The notes beneath the pieces were generated by a model. It was not told the DNA's origin, ran no database searches, and saw nothing but the letters and a program-made list of their open reading frames with translations. Made by a program: the position numbers and the translations under genes. From NCBI RefSeq assembly GCF_900141745.1, contig NZ_FSRM01000002.1, forward strand, positions 1,364,001-1,428,000: a DNA stretch of 64,000 nucleotides, in the 5' to 3' direction. The stretch comes from Paraburkholderia phenazinium. Lineage in GTDB: Bacteria > Pseudomonadota > Gammaproteobacteria > Burkholderiales > Burkholderiaceae. This document shows, piece after piece, positions 18,025 to 25,952 of the stretch; positions within the stretch are counted from its first letter, which is position 1; each line of letters starts with the position of its first letter.

Positions 18025-19091
18025 GACTTGCCTTCCTCCTGCTTGAGGCGTGCGCTCCGATGGCGCGCACCGTCATGCGCGCGGCCGGAGATACGCCGCA
18101 GATGACGCGTGACGAACGGCAGCAGTCCTTCGGGTGCGCCCAGCACGACGATCAGCAGAATCGCGCCGAGCAGAATCAACGCGTACTGGCTGCCGTATAC
18201 AGCGAGGTTTTGCGAAAGCCAGACGAGCAGCGCCGTGCCGAGAATGGCTGCGCCTATGCTCTTTCTGCCCGACGTTGCAACCCAGATGACGGGCATCGCG
18301 GCGGCAGTCAGGCCCATCGTCGACGGTGTGATGTAGGAGCCCCAGATCGTGTAGAGCGCGCCCGACAATCCGCCCAGCGTGCAGCCGAGCACGAACACGA
18401 GCCATTGATGACGGCGGATGTCGACGCCCAGCATCTCCGCACGCTGCGGATTCTCGCGAATGGCGATGAGCGTGAGGCCGAACGTGCCGTTGAGCAGCTT
18501 GCGCATCGCGGCATAAACCACGATCAGCAGGATCACCACGAGGTAATAGAAGCTCGCGTTTTCCAGCGTGAGCGGGCCGCCCGGCCATGGAATCGTCAGT
18601 TGCGGCATGCCGCCCATGCCGTTGTAGCCGTTCAGCCGCGCTTCGCCGATTGCCCATTGCGGGCCTGCAGTCTGCGACATGAAGGTTTCGAGCACGAGCG
18701 TTACCGACAGCGTGACGATGCCGATGAAAACACCCTTGATGCGGCCGTAGAAAATCATGTAGCCGATCAGCGCGGCGACGACGACGCTCACCACCAGCCC
18801 TGCGCCCAGACCCAGCCATGATTCGAGCCACGTATCGCCGTAGTTCAATGTGAAGATGCCGTAGCTATAGCCCGATAGTCCGAAGAAGGCGGTTTGCCCG
18901 AATGACAGGATGCCCCCGTAGCCCCACATCGCGGCGAGCCCGACCGCGCTGAATGCCCAAAGCAGGCAGTAGGCGAGATTGCCGCTTGTGTTCGCATCGA
19001 CCACGAGCGGCAGGCAGAGCGCCACGAGCCACGGCACGTAAGGCAGCGCGCGCGTCGTGACGCTCGTCGAAGGCAGCTTCGTTTGCTTCAC
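18021..19091 (-). CDS. ABC transporter permease, LivM/UrtC type
   Basis: A 356-residue inner-membrane permease with about ten hydrophobic segments between residues 15 and 320. The cytoplasmic EAA-like loop contains RENPQRAEMLGVD, and the AMWGYGGILSFGQTAFFG segment is the usual LivM/UrtC N-terminal hallmark. The C-terminal 30 residues are strongly basic. It pairs with the permease at 19101-19970, from which it is separated by 9 bp. Confidence 0.92.
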   Translation of the reverse strand: MKQTKLPSTSVTTRALPYVPWLVALCLPLVVDANTSGNLAYCLLWAFSAVGLAAMWGYGGILSFGQTAFFGLSGYSYGIFTLNYGDTWLESWLGLGAGLVVSVVVAALIGYMIFYGRIKGVFIGIVTLSVTLVLETFMSQTAGPQWAIGEARLNGYNGMGGMPQLTIPWPGGPLTLENASFYYLVVILLIVVYAAMRKLLNGTFGLTLIAIRENPQRAEMLGVDIRRHQWLVFVLGCTLGGLSGALYTIWGSYITPSTMGLTAAAMPVIWVATSGRKSIGAAILGTALLVWLSQNLAVYGSQYALILLGAILLIVVLGAPEGLLPFVTRHLRRISGRAHDGARHRSARLKQEEGKS

Positions 19092-19100
19092 TTCTGCCTC

Positions 19101-19970
19101 CTAGCGCAAGCGGGTGAAGAGATTGCCGAGACCTTGCGGCATCAGCCGGATCACGACGATGACCGTAACCAGCAGCCCGATCTGTCCGAACAGCTGACCG
19201 TAGGACGCGGTGAGCGCAGTCTGGATGACGGCGAGCACAGCGGCGGCCGGCGTCGTTCCTGCGATCACGTTGGCGCCCCCGACGACCACCGATACGAAGG
19301 CCTGCACGATGAAGTTGCTGCCCATCGTCGGTACCGCTGTCATGGTCGGGGCATAGAGCGCGCCGGTGAGCCCCGCGAGGCCCGCGCCGAGCGCGAAGGT
19401 CAATGTATAAAGCCGGTCGGTGCGCAAGCCAAGACATTGCGCCATCTTGGCGTTCAGGATCGTCGCGCGTGCACAAACACCGTAATTGGTCTTGAAGAAC
19501 AGCAGATAGAGGCCGAACAGTATCGCCAGCGCGATGCCGGGCAGCACGGCGCGATACGTCGAAAAGGAGTACTCGCCAAGTGAGAATGATCCGAACGGCG
19601 TGCTGATGCCTTCGAGCGAAGGACCGGCGACCAGTAGCATGGTCTGCTGAACGATGAGGCTGATGGCCCACGTCGCGACGACGGAATCGAACAGACGGTC
19701 ATACAGATGACGGATGACGAGCCGCTCGATCACGACGCCAGCCAGCGCCGCCGCGATCGCGCCAAGCAGCATCGCGAGAGGCAGGGGCACGCCGCGCTTG
19801 GCCGCAATGATCGTGACGTACGCGCCGCACATGATGAACTCGCCATGCGCGAGATTGATGACGCCCATCATGCCGAAGATCACCGCGAGGCCGAGCGCCG
19901 CGAGCACCAGATAGGCAAAGCTGTCGCCGAACTGATAGATGAGCGAATAGAGAACCGATAAGGTGGCCAT
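19101..19970 (-). CDS. ABC transporter permease, LivH/UrtB type
   Basis: A 289-residue inner-membrane permease with about eight membrane helices. The segment GMMGVINLAHGEF (33-45) is the LivH/UrtB signature, and ARATILNAKMAQCLGL is the cytoplasmic coupling loop. It is the second gene of the operon, 65 bp after the binding-protein gene. UrtB proteins often carry a long extracytoplasmic N-terminal domain; this one lacks it, so the system is closer in size to the amide (Fmd-type) transporters than to the full UrtABCDE system. Confidence 0.91.
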   Translation of the reverse strand: MATLSVLYSLIYQFGDSFAYLVLAALGLAVIFGMMGVINLAHGEFIMCGAYVTIIAAKRGVPLPLAMLLGAIAAALAGVVIERLVIRHLYDRLFDSVVATWAISLIVQQTMLLVAGPSLEGISTPFGSFSLGEYSFSTYRAVLPGIALAILFGLYLLFFKTNYGVCARATILNAKMAQCLGLRTDRLYTLTFALGAGLAGLTGALYAPTMTAVPTMGSNFIVQAFVSVVVGGANVIAGTTPAAAVLAVIQTALTASYGQLFGQIGLLVTVIVVIRLMPQGLGNLFTRLR

Positions 19971-20035
19971 GCATGCTCCACGTTCAGGAGCGGGCGCGCG
20001 GCGGCAATGCGTCTGCCGCGGCGTGCCAGCTTAAA

Positions 20036-21271
20036 TCAGGACTTCTTGGGGAGATCCGACGGCGTGTACTGACGATGATCCGGTTTGTTCGGCAGATCGC
20101 AGCCGACCTTGCCGAGCCAGTACGGCTGCACGTCGGGCCACACCTTTGGAATCTCGACGGAGTGATCCTCCTTCACGTGGACCAGAAAGATGGTGTGACT
20201 CGCGTGATGGCTCTTCGGGTCGATGCAGACCTTGCCTTGCTCACCGTCAGTGCAGATGGTTCCGCTTTCGAGCGCCTTGCGCACGGCGTCCTGGTTTGTC
20301 GAACCGGCTTTCTCGACAGCGGCCTTGTACAGATAGATGGCATCGTAGGCGTTCGCTGCTTCCTGATTGATGTACGGCTCATTCGGGAACTTCGCATGGA
20401 AGCGCTTCTTGAAGTCGTTGCTCGCGGGCGTATCGACTTCCTCGACGTAGTTCGCCGTCACGTACATGTCCTTGAGTGCAGGCGGTTTGAAGCGCTTGTG
20501 CTCATACGCCTGACCGACGTTCACCGAACTCGCCATTGGCAGATTCAGATGCGCCGAAGCCTGCTGCTCGTAATAGGACGACTGGTTCGCGCCAACCAGC
20601 AGCGTGACCACGAAATCGGGCTTCGCCTTCTGGATGTTCTGGATCGTCTGGCCGAACTGCGATACCGACAACGGAATGAATTCCTCGCCGACCATCGTTC
20701 CGCCGTTTTCCTTGACGATGTTGCGCACCCACTCGGCTGAGATCTGCCCGAAGTTGTAGTCGGCGGCGATGGTGTACACCTTCTTGCCGTACTTCTGCAT
20801 CATCCAGGGAATGAGCGTCGAGAATTGCTGTTCGGGCACCGCACCGGTCACAAAGGTGTTGGTGTCGCACACGCCGCCCTCGTACTGGTTGTCGTACCAG
20901 TAAAGCTGATGCGCGCGGTCCATGATCGGGCGGATCGCTTCGCGCGAGGCGCTGGAAAATGCGCCGAAGATGACGTCCGGCTTGTCGGTCTGGACGAGAC
21001 GTCGCGCAAGTTCCTGAAACTTGGTGTTGTCCGACTGGGTGTCGTAGGCGATCAGTTGCACGGGGCGGCCGAGAATGCCGCCCTTGGCATTGATCTCTTC
21101 GACCGCAAGTTGCGTCGCGTGGATCTTCGGAATGGTCGCCAGTGCGAAATTACCCGAGGCGTCTTCCAGCAAACCGATTTTCACCGGATCGGCGGCGCTC
21201 GATGCGAGCGAAGTCAGTGCAAGTCCTGCGATAAGGGCGAGACGCATCCAGCCCGACGGCTTCAGCAACAT
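20036..21271 (-). CDS. Periplasmic amide/urea-type substrate-binding protein
   Basis: A 411-residue binding protein with a Sec signal peptide (basic start, hydrophobic LALIAGLALTSLASS, cleavage after SSA at about 25-27) and a Peripla_BP_5 fold. It resembles the cytoplasmic AmiC-like protein of the same operon in overall pattern (for example QSDNTKFQELARRLV and FGAFSSASREAI), which suggests that the two recognise the same ligand. GGAGAA stands 8 bases before the ATG. It is the first gene of the operon, about 132 bases downstream of the predicted transcription start, with a terminator in the leader. Confidence 0.93.
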   Translation of the reverse strand: MLLKPSGWMRLALIAGLALTSLASSAADPVKIGLLEDASGNFALATIPKIHATQLAVEEINAKGGILGRPVQLIAYDTQSDNTKFQELARRLVQTDKPDVIFGAFSSASREAIRPIMDRAHQLYWYDNQYEGGVCDTNTFVTGAVPEQQFSTLIPWMMQKYGKKVYTIAADYNFGQISAEWVRNIVKENGGTMVGEEFIPLSVSQFGQTIQNIQKAKPDFVVTLLVGANQSSYYEQQASAHLNLPMASSVNVGQAYEHKRFKPPALKDMYVTANYVEEVDTPASNDFKKRFHAKFPNEPYINQEAANAYDAIYLYKAAVEKAGSTNQDAVRKALESGTICTDGEQGKVCIDPKSHHASHTIFLVHVKEDHSVEIPKVWPDVQPYWLGKVGCDLPNKPDHRQYTPSDLPKKS

Positions 21272-21315
21272 GCGGATTCTCCAGAGGTGAACGCTAGACA
21301 GGGAAAAATGCGGAC

Positions 21316-21357
21316 AAAAAAAAGCCCTCTGACGAACGGATGTTCGTCAGAGGGCTT
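21316..21357 (-). terminator. Leader intrinsic terminator (attenuator) of the amide operon
   Basis: A perfect 16-bp stem (21357-21342 pairing with 21337-21322) with a 4-base loop is followed on the minus strand by eight T residues (21323-21316). It lies between the predicted promoter and the first gene, so it must be read through for expression. This is the expected target arrangement for the ANTAR protein encoded later in the operon. Confidence 0.9.
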
Positions 21358-21394
21358 CTGTGCCGGGTCCCCGGGCGGACGTCATTGTCAGGCC
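21353..21394 (-). promoter_or_regulatory. Candidate ANTAR-binding double hairpin in the leader RNA
   Basis: On the minus-strand RNA, GAC-AAUGAC-GUC (21389-21378, extendable to 21394-21373 with two mismatches) forms a hairpin with a hexaloop having A at position 1 and G at position 4. Further on, GGC-ACAGAA-GCC (21364-21353) forms a second short hairpin with the same A1/G4 loop pattern. The second overlaps the 5' arm of the terminator, so the two structures exclude each other. This matches the known ANTAR recognition pattern, though the stems are short. Confidence 0.55.
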
Positions 21395-21409
21395 ACGGGG
21401 TGAGAGGAA

Positions 21410-21439
21410 AGTCTAAAGCGCCGTATTTTCAGTTGTCAA
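21410..21439 (-). promoter_or_regulatory. Candidate promoter of the amide operon
   Basis: On the minus strand a consensus -35 TTGACA (21439-21434) is followed after 18 bases by TAGACT (21415-21410), a four-of-six -10 match. Transcription would begin near 21403, just upstream of the first ANTAR-type hairpin. Confidence 0.5.
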
Positions 21440-21781
21440 CATGGCCAAAAATCGATGCGGACGCTATTCGGTGAATTATGGTTCCATGGAGCGACGAGCA
21501 TCCCCTCCTGGCCGACGCCGGTCCAACGAGGTCAACTGCGATCGGCCCGCCTCGGCCGCCGGTTGTTGCCACGCCATCGCCACAATGTTATAAAGCGATG
21601 TCGGAAAAGGCAGACTTGGTTTGGTAAGCCCAAGTCCTTTCGGTAACGAAAGCTCTGGTCTTTGGCCTCGCGCAAGAGATCCCCACGACGAACATTCGAC
21701 GCTGCACAGGCGTCCAAACGTTCGTCCGTGTGGGTCTCAATCGAGGAACGCTCCGGTCGGACATCGACACAGGAGTAGTTC
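21440..21781. other. Intergenic region between the amide operon and the flavin hydroxylase
   Basis: No gene is supported here. A 7-bp inverted repeat (GACTTGG 21613-21619 with CCAAGTC 21630-21636) is the only clear structure. The ribosome binding site of the next gene (AGGAG) is at the right end. The region probably holds the promoter for 21782. Confidence 0.4.
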
Positions 21782-23341
21782 ATGCGCAGACATCACTCAG
21801 ATATCTATGACGTTGTAATTGCCGGCGCTGGCCCCGTCGGCCTGTTTCTCGCTTGCGAGTTGCGCCTGTTTGACCTCTCGGTCCTGGTGCTGGAGCAAGC
21901 CGAGGACCCACACTCCCCATTGAAGCAGCTTCCATTCGGAATGCGCGGCCTTTCGGCGCCTACGCTTGAAGCGCTGTATCGTCGTGGGTTGCTGGACGAG
22001 GTAGTCGCGGCGCAGCGTGAGAGTGAGGCCGCAGGCAAGAGTGCAAAGGCTGCACACTGGATGGGACAGCCGCGTCGGCCAGCCGGCCACTTCGCGGGCA
22101 TCCAGTTCTATCACGACGACATCGACACATCGAAGTGGCCATATCGCCTGCCAAGCCCGGCCGGCGCCAGTATGGCGGTCGAACTGGAGACGCTCGAAAC
22201 TGTCCTGGCCCGCCGAGCTAGTGCGATGGGGGCTGAGATCCGGCGTGGCTTTAGCGCCGACGCGATAACGGCGTCTGATGACGAGGTAAGTGTTCACGCG
22301 GGCGGCGAAACTTTCGCTGGACGCTGGCTTGTCGGTTGCGATGGCGGTCGCAGTGCGATGCGCAAGGCAGGCGCCTTTGAGTTCGTTGGCACCGATCCCG
22401 AGTTCACTGGCTATTCCGTTGAAGTCGAGATGGTCGACGCGCAAGCGCTCCGCCCTGGTCGGCACTATACGTCGAATGGTATGTACACCTATGCACGACC
22501 TGGCACGATCGCGATGGTGGAATTCGACGGCGGCGCTTTTCACCGGATCCAACCGATCACGCTGGAGCATATACAGGAGGTGTTGCGCCGCGTGTCCGGC
22601 ACGGATATCACCCTGACGAAGCTTCAGATCGCTACCACCTGGACGGATCGCGCTTTCCAGGCGACAACGTATCGCAAAGGACGCGTACTGCTTGCGGGTG
22701 ATGCCGCACACATCCACTCCCCCTTGGGCGGTCAAGGGCTCAATCTCGGTCTGGGAGACGCGATGAACCTGGGCTGGAAGCTGGCAGCCACGATCAATGG
22801 CGACGCGCCGGCCGATCTACTCGACAGCTATCAGCGGGAACGGCATCCCGTGGGAGCGGACGTTCTTGACTGGTCGCGCGCGCAGGTTGCGCTTATGCGC
22901 CCCACCCAAAGCACGCGTGCGCTTTCAGCCGTCATCCGTGACCTCATCGAGACCCGCGATGGCGCGACATACTTTGCTGAGCGCGTGTGGGGCGTTTCGC
23001 TTCGCTACGATCTTGGCGACGGTCATCCGCTGGTAGGCCGCAGTGCTCCTGATTTCGAGCTCGTCGACGGGACTAAGGTCGGTAGTCTTCTGCGCGAAGG
23101 AAGAGGGTTGTTCCTGGAGTTCGACCCAGGCGCATCGCTTCAGGCGCTCGCGAGCCGTTGGCGAGAGCGGGTCACCTACGTCGCGAGCGACGTCAAGGAA
23201 CGGCTGGGATTGCGCGCGGTATTGCTGCGCCCTGACGGGTTTGTTGCGTGGGCAAGTGAGGCCGCGGTTCGCGATGAGGAACCTGCCGAAGCTTTGGCGC
23301 GATGGTTCAGCAAACCTGAAGGTGTGCCTGGCCCCGCCTAG
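21782..23341 (+). CDS. FAD-dependent aromatic hydroxylase (group A flavin monooxygenase)
   Basis: A 519-residue flavoprotein. The Rossmann dinucleotide motif GAGPVG lies at 15-20, the DG motif in VGCDGGRSAMRK near 181-192, and the GD motif in LLAGDAAHIHSPLGGQG near 300-316. The C-terminal 100 residues have the thioredoxin-like fold found at the end of phenol hydroxylase and polyketide hydroxylase relatives. It should hydroxylate an aromatic or polyketide-like substrate with NAD(P)H and O2. AGGAG precedes the ATG by 6 bases. It has no obvious partner genes, so substrate and pathway remain open. Confidence 0.92.
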   Translation: MRRHHSDIYDVVIAGAGPVGLFLACELRLFDLSVLVLEQAEDPHSPLKQLPFGMRGLSAPTLEALYRRGLLDEVVAAQRESEAAGKSAKAAHWMGQPRRPAGHFAGIQFYHDDIDTSKWPYRLPSPAGASMAVELETLETVLARRASAMGAEIRRGFSADAITASDDEVSVHAGGETFAGRWLVGCDGGRSAMRKAGAFEFVGTDPEFTGYSVEVEMVDAQALRPGRHYTSNGMYTYARPGTIAMVEFDGGAFHRIQPITLEHIQEVLRRVSGTDITLTKLQIATTWTDRAFQATTYRKGRVLLAGDAAHIHSPLGGQGLNLGLGDAMNLGWKLAATINGDAPADLLDSYQRERHPVGADVLDWSRAQVALMRPTQSTRALSAVIRDLIETRDGATYFAERVWGVSLRYDLGDGHPLVGRSAPDFELVDGTKVGSLLREGRGLFLEFDPGASLQALASRWRERVTYVASDVKERLGLRAVLLRPDGFVAWASEAAVRDEEPAEALARWFSKPEGVPGPA

Positions 23342-23347
23342 GGCCAG
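23328..23347 (+). terminator. Hairpin overlapping the stop codon, possible terminator
   Basis: CTGGCCC (23328-23334) and GGGCCAG (23341-23347) form a 7-bp stem around a 6-base loop spanning the TAG stop, followed by TTATAT. A weak intrinsic terminator is possible. Confidence 0.35.
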
Positions 23348-23778
23348 TTATATCAGACGGAGGCCAATGCCGCGACTGCGAAAACGAAAGCGTTGAAGCA
23401 AAAACACAAACGGCAAATCTTTTGGCAGCCTCAATTGGGCAACCCAATTATGCGCAATGGATACGCAATTAACTCAAACCGAATAAATTTTAGAATACCT
23501 CGCGCGGTCGAGGATCAACGCCGCGTCTGTCACGCCGTGCAATAGGAGGGGTGTTCGGCGAGTGCCCCGTCTTTGAAGCCTCGACCCGGATGAAAGAAAG
23601 CCGGGCGCAGGTCTAAAGTTTTCTTTTTTTAATCCGATATTATTTCTGGGCTGGTAATGCATCAGTCACCGGCGGACTACGGTCGAACACGATCCGGACG
23701 TTCGCTCGACCAGCACCTCGCGGAACGGGCCAAGAAAATAGATTTTCAAACACTGTAATAATAAAAACTGGGAATTTC
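23348..23778. other. AT-richer intergenic region
   Basis: No supported gene in this stretch. It contains a small perfect inverted repeat (AATTGGG 23435-23441, CCCAATT 23445-23451) and a CCCGG/CCGGG hairpin (23585-23605) followed, after 14 bases, by a T-rich run. AT-rich sequence near 23735-23765 (TAATAATAAA) probably contains the lipoprotein promoter. Confidence 0.4.
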
Positions 23779-24267
23779 ATGAATACGAAAATTATCGTCG
23801 CTATCGGTCTTGCAACGGCACTGTGTGGCTGCTCGGCGTTGCAACAGTCTTCGTCACAACCGCAGTCTTCATCACAACCGCAAGCTTCAGCGTCTACAGC
23901 AGCAAACAACCAGCAGTTATCTTCAACTGCCGATGGCCGCCCCATCCAGAAGGTCCGTGTCGGCCAAATCAATGGCGAAATTATCGGTACGCCTTCGAAG
24001 AACAGCAAGTTTGCGAAACTTCGGATTGGTATGGGGCAGAAGGAAGTCCAGGACTTGATCGGCATGCCTAATGATTCTCACACTTACACTACAGGCAAGG
24101 CATTTATCCCGTTCTATTTTGGAAAGGATGCCTATCGTTTTGAAACCTTTTACAAGAAAGAGGGCTCCCTTACTTTCCAGGGCGGTGGTGTGACTGGGAG
24201 CAGCGGGGTACTTATCCGCGTGAGTGTCGATACGACATCGGATGGCTATGCGCATGACAACAATTGA
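23779..24267 (+). CDS. BamE/SmpA-like outer-membrane lipoprotein
   Basis: A 162-residue lipoprotein. The signal ends in the lipobox LCGC with C18 as the lipidated residue. Residues 23-45 are a Gln/Ser-rich linker with a tandem SSSQPQ repeat. Residues 80-135 (KLRIGMGQKEVQDLIGMPND onward) match the SmpA/OmlA/BamE-like fold, in which a conserved small domain helps outer-membrane assembly or inhibits lysozyme-like partners. The main BamE of the cell is usually longer and near fur, so this is probably a paralogue. It stands alone. Confidence 0.82.
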   Translation: MNTKIIVAIGLATALCGCSALQQSSSQPQSSSQPQASASTAANNQQLSSTADGRPIQKVRVGQINGEIIGTPSKNSKFAKLRIGMGQKEVQDLIGMPNDSHTYTTGKAFIPFYFGKDAYRFETFYKKEGSLTFQGGGVTGSSGVLIRVSVDTTSDGYAHDNN

Positions 24268-24522
24268 TCGTTGCGATTAGTTTTCCGAAAGACGCCCAGT
24301 TCGTGTAATTCCAGAGAAATCACGCACGTTGCTGGGCGTGCTGACATGCATCGCTAGCCTCGGCAGCGCAACCCCGCCTGCCCACCCGGACTCGTGCACA
24401 GGTAGCCCGACTTGTCGAACGAAGCCGGCTGGCTGGGCGACGTGATCGTTTCGGAGCGTTCAGTCAAGCTACGCATTTCCCAAAGCGAACCCTTGACGTC
24501 CGGCTACAGCGCAGGAAGACGC

Positions 24523-25407
24523 TCAAACTGCATAGGTGGCCTTGGCCTCTTCCAGGTAGTCGGCAAGCCGCTTCGGAGAGCGGCCGATGAGCGATTCGAG
24601 ATGGTCCGTGACGATAGAAAGATTGCCAGCCCGAACCTCTGCCTCGATTGACACCAATACAGAAATAAACACGCCCGGAACATCAGCCGCGTTCAGTTCC
24701 GTGACGAGTTGCTCGTCCGACACATGGACGACGGCAAGCGGCTTGCCTGTAGCCGGGCGAGCGAGGTCGGCGATTTGTTCGGTAGACAGCGCTTCAGACC
24801 CTGTCAGTGTGTAGGTCCGGCTATCTGAGGTTGTCGTGACCAGCGCTGCGGCGATCGCTTCAGCGATGTCCTCCCTTCCGACGTACGACGTTCTCCCACC
24901 TTTGGCCGCTGTATGCCATTGCCCGCTTTTCAGCGCGTTGGGGAGCGACCTGAGCAGATTCTCGTGATACCAGCTGTTTCTAAAAATCACGTACGGCGTA
25001 CCGGTGGCCTTGATGGTCCGCTCGGTTTCCAGATGGTCCGGTGCAAAGGTCAGCAAAGAACTCCCTGGATTGGGCATCGACGTATAGGCGAGACGCTTGA
25101 CTCCCGCCTCGACGGCTGACGAGACCGCATTGCGATGCTGCTTCAATCGTGTGCCTACCCCATCCAGCGCATCTGTGGAAATGATCAGGACGGTGCCGAC
25201 GCCTTTGAACGCTGCGGTCAGGCCTTGCGGGTCTTCGAAGTCTGCCTTGCGAACCTCAATGCCCGCTGCCGCGAGGCTGGCAAGCTTTTCCGGGCTGCGG
25301 GTACCGGCGACGATGCGGTCGTGCGTTACGCCGCGCGCTAGCAGATGCTTGATAACAAGCTGGCCGAGTTGACCGGATGCACCGGTGACGAAAATGGTGT
25401 CGCTCAT
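24523..25407 (-). CDS. NmrA-type NAD(P)H:quinone oxidoreductase (QorB-like)
   Basis: A 294-residue atypical SDR. GASGQLGQLV (9-18) is the NAD(P)-binding glycine motif, and the RSPEKL and YTSMPNPG segments agree with the QorB/YtfG quinone reductase and NmrA-like groups. It lacks the classical YxxxK catalytic pair. It should act as a cytoplasmic NADPH-dependent quinone or azo-compound reductase. It is divergent from an HxlR-family regulator 105 bp away, the same arrangement as qorB with ytfH in enteric bacteria, which supports redox or quinone-responsive control. Confidence 0.85.
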   Translation of the reverse strand: MSDTIFVTGASGQLGQLVIKHLLARGVTHDRIVAGTRSPEKLASLAAAGIEVRKADFEDPQGLTAAFKGVGTVLIISTDALDGVGTRLKQHRNAVSSAVEAGVKRLAYTSMPNPGSSLLTFAPDHLETERTIKATGTPYVIFRNSWYHENLLRSLPNALKSGQWHTAAKGGRTSYVGREDIAEAIAAALVTTTSDSRTYTLTGSEALSTEQIADLARPATGKPLAVVHVSDEQLVTELNAADVPGVFISVLVSIEAEVRAGNLSIVTDHLESLIGRSPKRLADYLEEAKATYAV

Positions 25408-25423
25408 GGACTAGCCTCATTCT

Positions 25424-25446
25424 GAGTGTTACTCTCGTTTTGAGAG
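25424..25446. promoter_or_regulatory. Candidate HxlR operator
   Basis: The divergent promoter region contains GAGT-GTT-ACTC (25424-25434) and an overlapping CTCTC-N5-GAGAG (25432-25446). These inverted repeats are plausible binding sites for the HxlR regulator encoded at 25513. Confidence 0.4.
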
Positions 25447-25512
25447 CGCCTCGATAATCAGGCGTCTGCGCTCTTCCGTAAAGAAGGCAGTTTTTCAGGA
25501 GATAGTTACCAA

Positions 25513-25932
25513 ATGGGAACCACCAAGCCGTCGATTGGCGATCTCAAGACAAGGCTGGACGAGGCCCGGACCCAATTCGGTCCTTTGGCGAATTGCCCGG
25601 TGCGCGACGTCATCGATATCATCAGCGGGCGCTGGAGTTCGCTGCTGATGTTGGCGCTGGCCGAGCACCCACATCGATTCGGTGAACTTCGCCGGTTGGT
25701 GCCGGACATCTCGCAGCGAATGCTCACACAGACGCTTCATGAGCTACAACGCGACGGCTACGTGAATCGCGAGGTCTTTCCCACGAAGCCACCGGGCGTC
25801 GAATACAGCCTGACTGAACTCGGTCATTCGATGTTCGAGGCGTTGAACGTTTTGATTCAATGGGCCGACGAGAATCACGCTGCAGTCACAGCGGCTCGCC
25901 GGCAATTTGATAGCCAGAGGGAATCTGCGTAA
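25513..25932 (+). CDS. HxlR-family transcriptional regulator
   Basis: A 139-residue winged-helix regulator. C28 in NCPVRDVI is the conserved cysteine near the N-terminus that serves as a redox or electrophile sensor in several HxlR proteins. The segments GRWSSLLMLALAEHPHRFGELRR and ISQRMLTQTLHELQRDGYV are the DNA-binding helix-turn-helix and wing. It is divergent from the QorB-like reductase, which it probably represses. The amine oxidase gene follows 20 bp downstream on the same strand and may be cotranscribed. Confidence 0.9.
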   Translation: MGTTKPSIGDLKTRLDEARTQFGPLANCPVRDVIDIISGRWSSLLMLALAEHPHRFGELRRLVPDISQRMLTQTLHELQRDGYVNREVFPTKPPGVEYSLTELGHSMFEALNVLIQWADENHAAVTAARRQFDSQRESA

Positions 25933-25952
25933 GTCGCATTGCGCCCGCCCTT

